Positions 34,486 to 45,200 of a stretch of DNA of 64,000 bases are shown in pieces. Source of the DNA: Ampullaceana balthica (Eukaryota > Mollusca > Gastropoda > Lymnaeidae). Within the stretch, counting starts at the first letter, position 1. Each line of letters starts with the position of its first letter. Position numbers and translations under genes: made by a program. Below the pieces are notes generated by a model. It made no database searches. It saw only the letters and a program-made list of their open reading frames with translations, and was not told the origin of the DNA. Location: positions 723,001 to 787,000 of the forward strand of contig CALYLW010000012.1 in NCBI GenBank assembly GCA_944989445.1, in the 5' to 3' direction.

Positions 34486-35061
34486 AATGTGGATATGACA
34501 CACCAAGCAAAATGGATATGTCACACCAAGCAATGTGGATATGTCACACCAAGCAATGTTGATATGTCACAACAAGCAATGTGGATATGTCACACCAAGC
34601 AATGTAGATATGTCACAACAAGCATGTGGATATGTCACACCAAGCAATGTGGGTATGTCACACCAAGCAATGTGGATATGTCACACCAAGCAATGTGGAT
34701 ATGTCACACCAAGCAATGTGGGTATGTCACACCAAGCAATGTGGGTATGTCACACCAAGCAATGTGGATATGTCACACCAAGCAATGTGGATATGTCACA
34801 CCAAGCAATGTGGGTATGTCACACCAAGCAATGTGGGTATGTCACACCAAGCAATGTGGATATGTCACACCAAGCAATGTGGATATGTCACACCAAGCAA
34901 TGTGGGTATGTCACACCAAGCAATGTGGATATGTCACACCAAGCAATGTGGATATGTCACACCAAGCAATGTGGATATGTCACACCAAGCAATGTGGATA
35001 TGTCACACCAAGCAATGTAGATATGTCACACCAAGCAATATGGGTATATAAAACACTGTAA
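34486..35061. repeat. 23-bp minisatellite, about 25 copies
   Basis: The unit AAGCAATGTGGATATGTCACA plus CC repeats with a common GGATATG/GGGTATG variant. Degenerate copies continue on both sides (34440-34485 and 35050-35170). Because 23 is not a multiple of three and the unit lacks stops, long open frames appear in all three forward frames; they are not genes. Confidence 0.95.
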
Positions 35062-35491
35062 TGTGAGTATATCACACTCTACAGTGTAGGTATATTACAC
35101 TCTGCTATGCGGGTATATAACAGTATGCAGTGTGGCTGTATATAACACCCTGCACTGTGGATATGTCACACGAACTTATCTGGGTACATCATACAGTAAT
35201 CTATGTGAATCACACTTAGTACTGTGGGAACCTTATGCAGTAATGTATATAAATTAAACTGAAAACAAGGGATTACATTAAACACCATTGTGGGTGCGTT
35301 ATATATCTGCTGACATGGTAAATTAAATGTAATGAGTTGAGTAAAAAAAGGGGGGGGGGAGAGTGACAATGTGGTTCTTAATCCTTACCAGCGTAAACAT
35401 GATTTACTTTAGAGTAATGTTGTATGAAACAAATACAAGTTATTCAGCTAATTAAAACATAATATACATAAACTCTTTTCTTAGGAATTAC
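35062..35491. other. decayed edge of the minisatellite, then unannotated
   Basis: Diverged GTGGGTATAT-like units fade out by about 35170. A poly-G run lies at 35350-35359. Confidence 0.5.
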
Positions 35492-36505
35492 AAGTAACCA
35501 CCAGCCACTATCACTTTAGGTAACCACCAGCCACTATCACTTTAGGTAACCACCAGCCACTATCACTTTAGGTAACCACCAGCCACTATCACTTTAGGTA
35601 ACCACCAGCCACTATCACTTTAAGTAACCACCAGCCACTATCACTTTAAGTAACCACCAGCCACTATCACTTTAGGTAACCACCAGCCACTATCACTTTA
35701 GGTAACCACCAGCCACTATCACTTTAAGTAACCACCAGCCACTATCACTTTAAGTAACCACCAGCCACTATCACTTTAAGTAACCACCAGCCACTATCAC
35801 TTTAGGTAACCACCAGCCACTATCACTTTAGGTAACCACCAGCCACTATCACTTTAAGTAACCACCAGCCACTATCACTTTAAGTAACCACCAGCCACTA
35901 TCACTTTAAGTAACCACCAGCCACTATCACTTTAAGTAACCACCAGCCACTATCACTTTAAGTAACCACCAGCCACTATCACTTTAAGTAACCACCAGCC
36001 ACTATCACTTTAAGTAACCACCAGCCACTATCACTTTAAGTAACCACCAGCCACTATCACTTTAAGTAACCACCAGCCACTATCACTTTAAGTAACCACC
36101 AGCCACTATCACTTTAAGTAACCACCAGCCACTATCACTTTAAGTAACCACCAGCCACTATCACTTTAAGTAACCACCAGCCACTATCACTTTAAGTAAC
36201 CACCAGCCACTATCACTTTAAGTAACCACCAGCCACTATCACTTTAAGTAACCACCAGCCACTATCACTTTAAGTAACCACCAGCCACTATCACTTTAAG
36301 TAACCACCAGCCACTATCACTTTAAGTAACCACCAGCCACTATCACTTTAAGTAACCACCAGCCACTATCACTTTAAGTAACCACCAGCCACTATCACTT
36401 TAAGTAACCACCAGCCACTATCACTTTAAGTAACCACCAGCCACTATCACTTTAAGTAACCACCAGCCACTATCACTTTAAGTAACCACCAGCCACTATC
36501 ACTTT
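35492..36505. repeat. 26-bp minisatellite, 39 copies
   Basis: Unit AAGTAACCACCAGCCACTAT plus CACTTT, spanning 1,014 bp, exactly 39 units. Copies are almost identical; the main variant is AGGT for AAGT, in small blocks within the first 14 copies only. A D-family element begins about 22 bp after the last unit. Confidence 0.97.
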
Positions 36506-36527
36506 GGTAAAGTTAATGGTTTAATAA

Positions 36528-37041
36528 GAAAAACCCGTAAAAAACCAAGTTTTTGACTATAAATCCTTTATGTACGAGAAGTAATTAAAAGAATGTTCAT
36601 TATAATACGCAGCGCCAGACCATCCAGAAATACAAAAATTGCAGTTGTGTCGTAAAACGTGTTTAATATAATGCGCACCGATCAGGAATATGTTTATAAA
36701 AAGAGCTGTCAATAAAATACGCACCTTATTGCGCGACAGAAAGGTTGTTCAATATAATACGCACCGCGACGCTCTATCTCGAAAAATAGCATGATACATA
36801 GAAATAAATAAAATAATCTAAAAAATCAATAATTTAATTACGGTACATGCGATCGATCTGAAAGTTTGATACATTGTTTTTATCATCGGTACGAAACTGC
36901 CTGCAAAATTTCAGCTCGCTATCTTGCGAGCAAGTGGGTTAAAAATCGATCAAAAGTTTTGGCGACAAGCAAGCAAGCAAGCAAGCAAGCAAGGTCGGTC
37001 GGTCGGCCGCAGACACCACGAGTTAATATAAAGGATTTAAA
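36528..37041 (+). mobile_element. dispersed short element D-family, copy 5
   Basis: About 98 percent identical by eye to copy 3 at 15235-15749, including the CAAGC and CGGT microsatellites and the CAAAATTTCAGCTCGC arm. It starts AAGAAAAACCCGTAAAAAAC and ends GAGTTAATATAAAGGATTT. Confidence 0.85.
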
Positions 37042-39003
37042 AAGGAACAATTTTAGACTGGATTATTTTGACTTAAAAGTGATCGCTGGCGGAAACAGGG
37101 GGTGGGGTTAGTCGAAGGGTTAAAATAAGAGCGTACGAGTTGTCAATATTTACCCTCTTTAAGGCTTGCAACTTATATTTTAGTTTTTTACACCAAACGT
37201 TTCCTGTCTAAGACGTGTGGGTTTAGTTTCCATATCCGTGTTGTAATAAATATAATCTGCCTTTTGATAAATCACATTTATATGGACTATTTATAGAAAT
37301 AGAAAAACTGGTAACCTATGTTAAAGCTGTAATAATAAACAATTATTACCAGTTCATTTTTAAAATGATAGGTTTGAAAAAACATTTCCCTGTTATATTC
37401 TTTATGCTTAAACCGGTTCAGATAATGTTTCATTGCTTAGCAATTAAAACATGCTTAAAATAAAAATAACAACAACTGGAATGCTCAATGCAATAACCCC
37501 AATTTATCCATTTTTAAGCAATTAGTAGATCAAGAAGATAGATAGAAATCAAAAATAGATAGGAAATCTCGGAGCGTACCTTTTTACATGAATGTGGCAC
37601 GACAAATAACAGGAATATTTTGGAATCCTGGTCGTAAGCTGACCAATTAGTTTGTTTTTTTAAATGGTGAATTTTAGTAAACTATAAGGAATATGGTGGA
37701 CTGTAACTTTCGGTCTGATTGGAATAATTTCTATGATCAAAGCTTCCTTTAAGATTCAATAAATATGTTGACCCTTTATAACTATACTGAATCTAATTAT
37801 TTTAAGTAGAAATGAAAAATATCAAATTTCGACATTATTTATATTACACGCGGAATAATATTGAAATTTTAAGTTTTATATAAAACACAATTTGAAAACA
37901 TGATACGTTTAAAGTGAACTCAATAATGTTTGGTCTTTTAAAAAAGAAGGCATGTTTTTTCCCTTGCATGATTATTTAAAACCATTCTAATAACGACTTT
38001 TTCAAAATTTCATATTTACTTACAACGTATTTTTGTTTGTAGAAATACAATGTTATCGCCATTTCTGAAACTATTTAAAATCTCCACGGTTTTTCTAAAA
38101 GCGAAATATATTGCGACAAACAATAATTTTTTAATTTTTATTTATTATTATTTTATTTTTTTCGTAAAGCTTCGAATCGTTCTTTATCCTACAAAACTTC
38201 CATTGGACTTCTTTAATTATGTTACAGACCAAACAATTTCTGGAAAAGATTTTTAGATTTGCTTATTATGCTGGTTAATAAAGATATTTTCATGAAATTT
38301 GGCAGTGAAAGACTGCATATTTCTCCTGTGTTAGAATTTCCATTAACCAAAGTGTATAAAATAAGAAATTAATAAATTTAAGTTTTAAATGATTGAGCGG
38401 ATGTACACTTCTTCACTCAAAAACATTCATATCAATCTATGTACTTAATGCATTCAGCAAATAATTTTGGGTTGGTAGGTAGAGCTAACTTAATAATGTC
38501 TCTTCACCGGAGTTTTATTAGATGACATACTTTTCTTCAATTTGCCATGGCGTATTTTTAAAGCAAGTTGGGTACACAAAACTGCCTGCATTTCATTTCA
38601 AGCATTATCTCCCTTTACATACCTTTGAGCAGAACTGTCCTCAAAATTGAAAATATGTTACTCTGTCAGAAGACAAACTGCATACTACTGTAATTCCTTT
38701 TGACATTGAGTGGTACATATTCGGTTTAGAGAGAAACTAACAGACATAAAACATTATGTGTGAAAATAGACACTTAGTTATGTTTTTAAACAGAATGATT
38801 TCAAGGAATTTAAAAACAGTTATGTTTTCTTTTTAAATTTAACTTTCATTTCTTCATTTACTCATTGATATCGCAGTGGCTATCGTACTACAGACAAAAA
38901 TCTGCACCATTTTACAAGAATCGGCAGAAAGCTTGAGTTTCAAAAACGTTGACAGACATATTCCCTAATCTGTAACGGTTGTCATTTTCCCATTTCACAA
39001 GAA
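37042..39003. other. unannotated AT-rich stretch, about 2 kb
   Basis: No gene or repeat that I can support. Confidence 0.5.
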
Positions 39004-39308
39004 TTGATGGAGAGAACATATTTCCTAATCTCTAAGACACAAATGACATATTTCCTAATCTCTAAGACACAAATGACATATTTCCTAATCTCTAAGACAC
39101 AAATGACATATTTCCTAATCTCTAAGACACAACTGACATATTTCCTAATCTCTAAGACACAAATGACATATTTCCTAATCTCTAAGACACAAATGAAATA
39201 TTTCCTAATCTCTAAGACACAAATGACATATTTCTTAATCTCTAAGACACAAATGACATAATTCCTAATCTCTAAGAAACAAAAGACATATTTCCTAATC
39301 TCTAAGAC
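39004..39308. repeat. 30-bp minisatellite, left arm
   Basis: About ten copies of CATATTTCCTAATCTCTAAG plus ACACAAATGA. The same repeat resumes at 47227-47315 and 47586-47680, to the right of the inserted elements. The array was therefore split by the insertions between. The open frame through it is a repeat artefact. Confidence 0.95.
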
Positions 39309-39756
39309 TTGAACTTGAACTATCCCTTAACCCGTTGTTGGGGCGTTGGGACACCATCGTGAACTGCTCACTATCTCACGCCATTTGTCCCGGTCCTGTG
39401 CTGCCATTTGAGAGTCGCTGAAAGACAGGCCGGTCCACTCTTTGATATCGTCCTCCCATCTCTTCTTTTGTCTGCCTCTTTTCCTTCCTCCCTGGACTGT
39501 GCCTTGCAATATAGTCTTTGCGAGACCTCCAGTTCTTGTAACTTGTCCGTATCATCATATTTTCCTCTTCTTAATGGAGGTGCGAAGGTCCTCGTAGGGG
39601 CCAATGACAGTAATTATTGTGTTGCGGACCGCTTCGTTTTTGATGTGTGCTGTGTAGATGATGTTCAATATATTTCTGAAACATCTTATCTCTAGTGCAG
39701 TGATTCTTCTTTGGAGGTCTGCAGTGAGCGTCCAAGCCTCACAACCATACAATAAG
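39309..39756 (-). mobile_element. LINE-C, 3' part (interrupted by the LTR element)
   Basis: The minus strand encodes the C-terminal part of a non-LTR retrotransposon in shifted frames: VLLYGCEAWTLTADLQRRIT (near 39765-39700, running into the insertion), LEVSQRLYCKAQ, then GGRKRGRQKKRWEDDIKEWT near 39485-39425. Frameshifts show it is dead. Its missing upstream part is found at 47162-47226, on the far side of the LTR element. Confidence 0.85.
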
Positions 39757-39761
39757 ACCGA
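39757..39761. repeat. target-site duplication ACCGA, left copy
   Basis: ACCGA directly precedes the 5' LTR; an identical ACCGA follows the 3' LTR at 47157-47161. Five bases is the usual size for Ty3/gypsy integrases. Confidence 0.9.
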
Positions 39762-39977
39762 TGTCAGGGTATGAGAATCACTGCGAATGATTGTTGCGAA
39801 TGATTGTTGTGAGATTGTTGTGAGCCAGTGTTGGAGTCGGGTCAAGGCGTTGTTTACGGGTATGAACTCCTATCACGGGAATAATGTCTAGGATGGCTGA
39901 GTGAACTTCTGGTCACACGGGATATGTCAGGGACGACCAGAGGACACGCCAGGGGTCAGTTGAGACCAGTTGGGGGG

Positions 39978-39985
39978 TATATAAG
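39978..39985 (+). promoter_or_regulatory. TATA box of the 5' LTR
   Basis: TATATAAG after a GGGGGG run, about 420 bp before the LTR end. The same motif lies at 46730-46737 in the 3' LTR. Confidence 0.7.
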
Positions 39986-40307
39986 AGAGTAGTCGAGATG
40001 AGTGCGGGATGTGGCAGAAAGCTGTGTAGTTCGGATAGTGTTGTGCGGTCAGACCGGTCAGGATAGACCGGGGAGTTGCAGGGTTGCAGTAACACAGAGA
40101 GCTGAGGTTTAGTGTCGCCCAGAAGCGGTCAGGCTAGGACCGAGGGGACTTAAACGCTTTGTGTATTTACGTAGATCTGAAGAGGACTTGAGCATGGGCC
40201 CAGGATGGTCGAGTCGGACCGAGGGCATGCTTGAGCATACAGCCAGTTATATATAGATGTATTTGATGTCAAGGCAAGACAGCCAGTTGTACAGTTGTAC
40301 ATAGCAG

Positions 40308-40313
40308 AATAAA
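40308..40313 (+). terminator. LTR poly(A) signal AATAAA
   Basis: AATAAA lies about 90 bp before the LTR end; the equivalent in the 3' LTR (47060-47065) would end the genomic transcript. Confidence 0.65.
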
Positions 40314-40404
40314 CATTGCATTGTTATACCAACTTGTGTCATCTCTTGAGTGTTGTGTGTAGCGGAGAGCAAACAATAATCCACCAACGAATGAGACCTT
40401 AACA

Positions 40405-40422
40405 TGGGGGCCCGGGCCAACG
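40405..40422 (+). promoter_or_regulatory. probable primer-binding site
   Basis: TGGGGGCCCGGGCCAACG follows the LTR directly and starts with the TGG expected for pairing to a tRNA CCA end. The first seven bases agree with the end of proline tRNAs; the rest does not clearly, so the primer tRNA is unassigned. Confidence 0.6.
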
Positions 40423-41086
40423 AAAGAGTCTCAGGATTGCCAAGCACCGCCAGCAACACAAGAATCGACGTGAGAGAAACGACGAAAACACATCAGTGCA
40501 GAACCTACTGTTAGGGGTCGGTTACATACCGTACAAGTCGAGGGAGAGTCAAGCGTAGGGCGTAGGGCTTACGCCTCGAACCAGAACCAGCAAAACAACG
40601 ACGTCGGAACCAGCACAGCAACGACGTCTGAACCAGCGACGAACACAGGCAGTCAGGGCGTCGACAGACGGTGCCAACTACGAGAGAAGAACTGTACCGG
40701 GAGGTCAAGTTGCAGAACCAACCATCCCGTCCCAGCTACAGTGGGACCCTAAGGAGCCGAGACGACCCACAGCACCACAGTTCAAATCGGGAAAAGATCG
40801 AGAAGATATTCAAGGTGGAGAAAAACATTACTAAGTGACAAGGAAACTGCAAAAAGTGTGACTTTGTGAACTTCTTACGAATGGATATTTATTGTGTAAT
40901 GGGACTTTCATTGTATATGGATATTATGTCTGAAATATAGCCCACAGTAAGTACGTACTTAATTACTTATAAAATAGTGTTAAATTGGGGAAGTGTGCTA
41001 TAGTAAGATTGATCTGTTAAATAATATATATATAATATAATATATATAATTAGATATAGCATACCTGTCATATATAAACGAACAAT
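40423..41086 (+). other. untranslated leader of the LTR element
   Basis: About 660 bp between primer-binding site and gag with no frame worth calling. A packaging signal would be expected here but cannot be seen by eye. An AT-rich run lies at 41022-41060. Confidence 0.6.
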
Positions 41087-42229
41087 ATGGAAACGAGAAG
41101 TAAAAAAACACAAGATATCGATAAAATAATGGCGGACTTTAGGGAGACGGGGAGAAAGTTACAGTTAGAGGGGCAGGAGTTAAACAAATACGTAATAGAC
41201 AAGTGGAGACAATGGGAAGAAGACGAACGAGAAAATAAGAGAAGACAGGAAGAAAACGAACGAGAAGATAAGAGAAGACAGGAAGAAAACGAACGAGAAG
41301 ATAAGAGAAGACAGGAAGCCGCGGACATTAGGAAGCATGACGAGGAACAGAGACAGAAAGAAAGGGAGCACGAATTGAAATTGGCAGAAATTAAAAGGAG
41401 AGACGAAACTGAACTGGACATGACAGGCCACTCGAGAGAAAACAAAGACCTTCGACAAATAGTAAAAAATTTGCAAAAATTTGACGGGTCCCAAGAACTC
41501 GACGAATATGTGGCGACATTTGAACATGTAGTGACTCAGGCGAAAGTGCCAAAAAGTCAATGGCTGATAGAGTTACAAGTAAGGCTAACGGTTGAGTTAC
41601 AATCATTCTTAATGACGGAAGACGTTAGGACAAAACTGCATGATTATGACACTGTCAAGCAACTCCTTTTGCAACATGCAGGATTTAATGGGGAGAAATA
41701 CAGGGAAGCGTGGAATAGTCTAGTACCGGAGAGTAATAATTTTAGATTATTTCACTCAAAATTGGTTAGAAGTTTGGACAATTGGGTGGCCAGTACAAAA
41801 ACAGAGAGAACATTTGACGGGGTGAGGGATTTATTATGTAGAAACAAGTTATTATTGAACATGAATGAAGAGGCTGTTAAATGCATTCTAATGAATAATG
41901 CCCCCAAATGTGAGGACGTACTGACACAAATTGACCATATAAAGTCGGCAGGACAAGGACAACTAAGTAGGAAAGCCAATACACAGCCACTGGTAGGAGG
42001 TGTGGCGGAACATAGGGGTGAATATGGAGGCAAGTATAGAAGTCGCTCGACGGAGGGCCGAGTAATGGGTGCATGTTTTAACTGTGGTCAGAGGGGTCAC
42101 ATAATGGCCAACTGTCGACAGAAATGGGCCAATAATAGGATGCCTGCGAAGGGAAATCAGTATAAAGACTCAGACCAGAAATCTAGCTATAATGGAAATA
42201 AGTATCCATGGTACAGCCAGGATAGATGA
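41087..42229 (+). CDS. gag: Gag polyprotein (380 aa)
   Basis: Structural protein of the retrotransposon; it would form the particle and bind the RNA. Residues 40-105 are highly charged, with three near-repeats of the ENEREDKRRQE type, and probably form a coiled coil. Residues 110-290 are capsid-like; the part from about 205 to 290 (AWNSLVPESN to QIDHIKSA) has the spacing of hydrophobic, Arg and Trp residues seen in SCAN domains. A CCHC zinc knuckle C-X2-C-X4-H-X4-C lies at C330, C333, H338 and C343. The ATG at 41087 is the first in a clear frame after the leader. The frame ends at UGA 42227-42229, after which pol continues in the same frame. Confidence 0.92.
   Translation: METRSKKTQDIDKIMADFRETGRKLQLEGQELNKYVIDKWRQWEEDERENKRRQEENEREDKRRQEENEREDKRRQEAADIRKHDEEQRQKEREHELKLAEIKRRDETELDMTGHSRENKDLRQIVKNLQKFDGSQELDEYVATFEHVVTQAKVPKSQWLIELQVRLTVELQSFLMTEDVRTKLHDYDTVKQLLLQHAGFNGEKYREAWNSLVPESNNFRLFHSKLVRSLDNWVASTKTERTFDGVRDLLCRNKLLLNMNEEAVKCILMNNAPKCEDVLTQIDHIKSAGQGQLSRKANTQPLVGGVAEHRGEYGGKYRSRSTEGRVMGACFNCGQRGHIMANCRQKWANNRMPAKGNQYKDSDQKSSYNGNKYPWYSQDR
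42227..42229 (+). promoter_or_regulatory. gag stop codon, candidate readthrough site
   Basis: UGA is followed by CUC, and the same frame stays open for 1,100 codons. UGA followed by C, above all CUA, is the leakiest context known in animals. No ATG with gag-independent expression is obvious before the protease. Readthrough is an inference. Confidence 0.55.
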
Positions 42230-45200
42230 CTCAGCAAAGATTGCAAACAGGGCCGTACTATACAGTGGCAGGGGTATAAACCTATAAAAGGGTGGCAGTC
42301 TCGCAATACGCAATGCGTGGGGAGTATGAACGATATTTTTAGAAAGTCCACGGGTAGATTAAATGTCGAAAAATGCTTGTTGTTGGGGAAGGAAGCTTCT
42401 CTTCTTAGAGACACCGGCTGTACAATCGTAGGGTGCAGAAAGAGTTTAATACCAAAAAAATACAGGACTGATCAGACATTTACAGTTAAACTTATCGATG
42501 GGACAATAAAAACGTTTGAAACTGCTATAGTAGACATTAAAACCCCTTATCTCTGCGGTAGATTTTTGTCCGCCCTTTTTGAAGATCCGGTAACAGATGT
42601 GATTTTAGGAAATGTTAGATCAGACGAGGACACACCATTCCATCACGGTAACGTAGTTACCAGGGCCCAGAATAAACGAAATAAAGGGGGAGGACCACAA
42701 ATGAAAACGGTGATTAGTACAATCCCCAAAATATTTGAACACATCAATTTAGCTGAGGAGCAGGCAAAGGATGGTGGACTAAATAAACTATGGCAAAAAG
42801 CTAAAAGTCAGAGGGTGGAAAGCACCAAACAAGGAATAATAACGTTTGAAATAAACAATAATATACTGTACAGGATATTTATTTCTAAAATAGATAACAG
42901 TGTTGAAAAAAAATTGGTGATTCCGAAATTATACCGACGATTAGTCTTAGAAACGGCTCATACAACAGCATTAGCCGGACACATGTCAGTCAGAAGAACC
43001 AAATACAGAATTTTTTCTCAGTATTTCTGGCCACGTATGAGCATAGATATCAAAAAATTCATTAAGTCTTGCCCTATTTGCCAAAAAGCACGTCCACCGG
43101 GGAGCATAAAACCCATAGAGTTAGGTCAAATGGAAGTGATCGGAACACCATTTCAGAAGGTTGCTATTGATATCGTAGGGCCATTACAATTAAGTGACAA
43201 TAGGAATAGATATATCCTTACGTTGGTAGATATGGCTACTCGTTGGCCTGAGGCTATTGCGCTAAAAAATATAACAACACAAGACGTTTATGAGGCCCTA
43301 TTAACAATATTCTCTAGAATGGGATTCCCGGAAGAGATCTTGTCAGATAACGGGCCCCAGTTCTCCTCCGATATGTACAAACAGGTGTGTGAATTGTTTA
43401 ACATAAAATCCAGTCACTCTTCTATTTACCACCCACAGTCTAACGGGATGGTGGAAAGATTAAATGGCACCCTAAAGGGCATGTTAAGAAAAGTGGCAGA
43501 TGAGGAACCCAACAATTGGGATAGATTTTTGCCGGCAATTTTGTTTGCATATCGGGAAGTTCCGAACGAGACAACGGCAATGTCTCCTTATGAACTCCTC
43601 TTCGGGCGGAAAGTGAGAGGACCAATGTCAATTTTAAGGAAAATACTAACAAATGAAAATACGACAGAGGAAGGTAAAAACACATATGAATATATAATCG
43701 ACCTCAAAAACAGAATAAAATCAGGGTTATATAAAACAGAGGCAATCACGAAAGGAAAGGCAAATAAATATAAACAATATTATGATCAAAGGGCTAGAGA
43801 GAAAGATATACAAATTGGGGACAAAGTGCTCGTGTTGAAACCTAAAAAAGGAAATAAACTCGCTCTGTATTCAGAAGGTCCATTCACCGTCACGAGGAAA
43901 TTATCGAAATTTAATGTAGAGATTGCGAAGGGACATAAGCGTATAGTTTATCACCTCAACAGATTAACAAAATTTGTCGAAAATAACATGGATAACACAG
44001 ATGCGAACTTATCGGCAGCAGAGAAAAATGAAAAGACAATTAGTGGTGCCAGTGCCACAGTGATAGCCGAAGAAGAAGAGGAAGATGTAAATAGTGAAGA
44101 CATTAAGCAAATTCCGTTAATCAACGTCAAGGTTAATTCAGGCATTGACATCAATAAGGAACTAACGGAGACACAGAAAAGACAAGTTGACGACATGGTG
44201 CATGAGTACAAGGAAATTATTTCAGATATCCCAGGGAAAACATCGGCGGGTACGCACAAAATAGAATTATTAGACTCTAAGCCCATTAACGTAAAACCGT
44301 ACGCAATACCTATTCATATGGTTCAAAGGCTAAAAGAAGAGATTAGTATGATGCTAGAACTAGGTATAATCGAGGAAACACAGTCACCATATTGCTCTCC
44401 CTTAGTTTTAATTAAGAAAAAAGATGGATCGATTCGGACTTGCGTGGATTATAGGAAATTGAACGCAATTACAAAAAAAGTAGCAGAAGTTATACCTAAC
44501 CAGGATAAACTTCTAGAGCATATGAATAAAGCCAAATACTTTACGAAACTAGACTTAACAAAGGGATATTGGCAAATACCTCTTGAGGAGGAAAGCAAAG
44601 AATACACAGCTTTTCAAGGCCCAGACGGGGCATATCAATATAACTTTATGCCATTCGGATTGGCAACCGCACCGGCAACGTTCAATAAAATTGTTAAGAA
44701 ATTATTCAAAGGAGTAAAAGAGGTAGTTACTTATTTTGACGATATCTGTGTATACACAGACGACTGGGAGTCACATATACGAGTTACTCGAGAGGTTTTA
44801 GAGATTTTGAAAAAGGCAGGGTTCACCATTAAACCATCTAAGTTAGAAATAGGTAAAGAATCAATCGAATTTCTGGGACATAGAATTGGAGCAGGCATCT
44901 TAAAACCAGACATGAACAATATAAACAAAGTGTTGGAAATAAAACGACCCAAAAATAAGAAACAAGTAAGGGGACTAGTTGGCCTAATAGCGTATTACAA
45001 TAAATTTATACCTAATTTTTCAACGATAACAGCCCCATTGACGGACCTTACAAAGAAAGGTAAACCTAATAATATATGTTGGACTAAGGAATGCCAACAA
45101 GCATTGGATACAATCCAAAACTATTTAACAAATAACCCCATTTTGGTTCTGCCCGACATTAAGGAACCTTTTATAGTTCGTACAGATGCGTCAACGAAGG

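Larger units (their letters stand above)
39762..40404 (+). repeat. 5' LTR (643 bp)
   Basis: It begins TGTCAGGG and ends CCTTAACA (TG...CA). By eye it differs from the 3' LTR only at about 40331 (CCAACTTG here, CCGACTTG there). It contains TATATAAG at 39978-39985 and AATAAA at 40308-40313, the expected promoter and poly(A) signals. Confidence 0.95.

Noticed and set aside
34441..35061. 206-aa cysteine-containing repeat protein
   Set aside because: Equivalent frames exist in all three phases because the 23-bp unit lacks stops; this is a minisatellite, not selection for coding.
35492..36505. CRISPR-like array
   Set aside because: Units are contiguous without spacers and the window is eukaryotic; it is a minisatellite.
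39004..39261. 85-aa repetitive frame (YFLISKTQMT units)
   Set aside because: Product of a 30-bp minisatellite that continues beyond the nested insertions.
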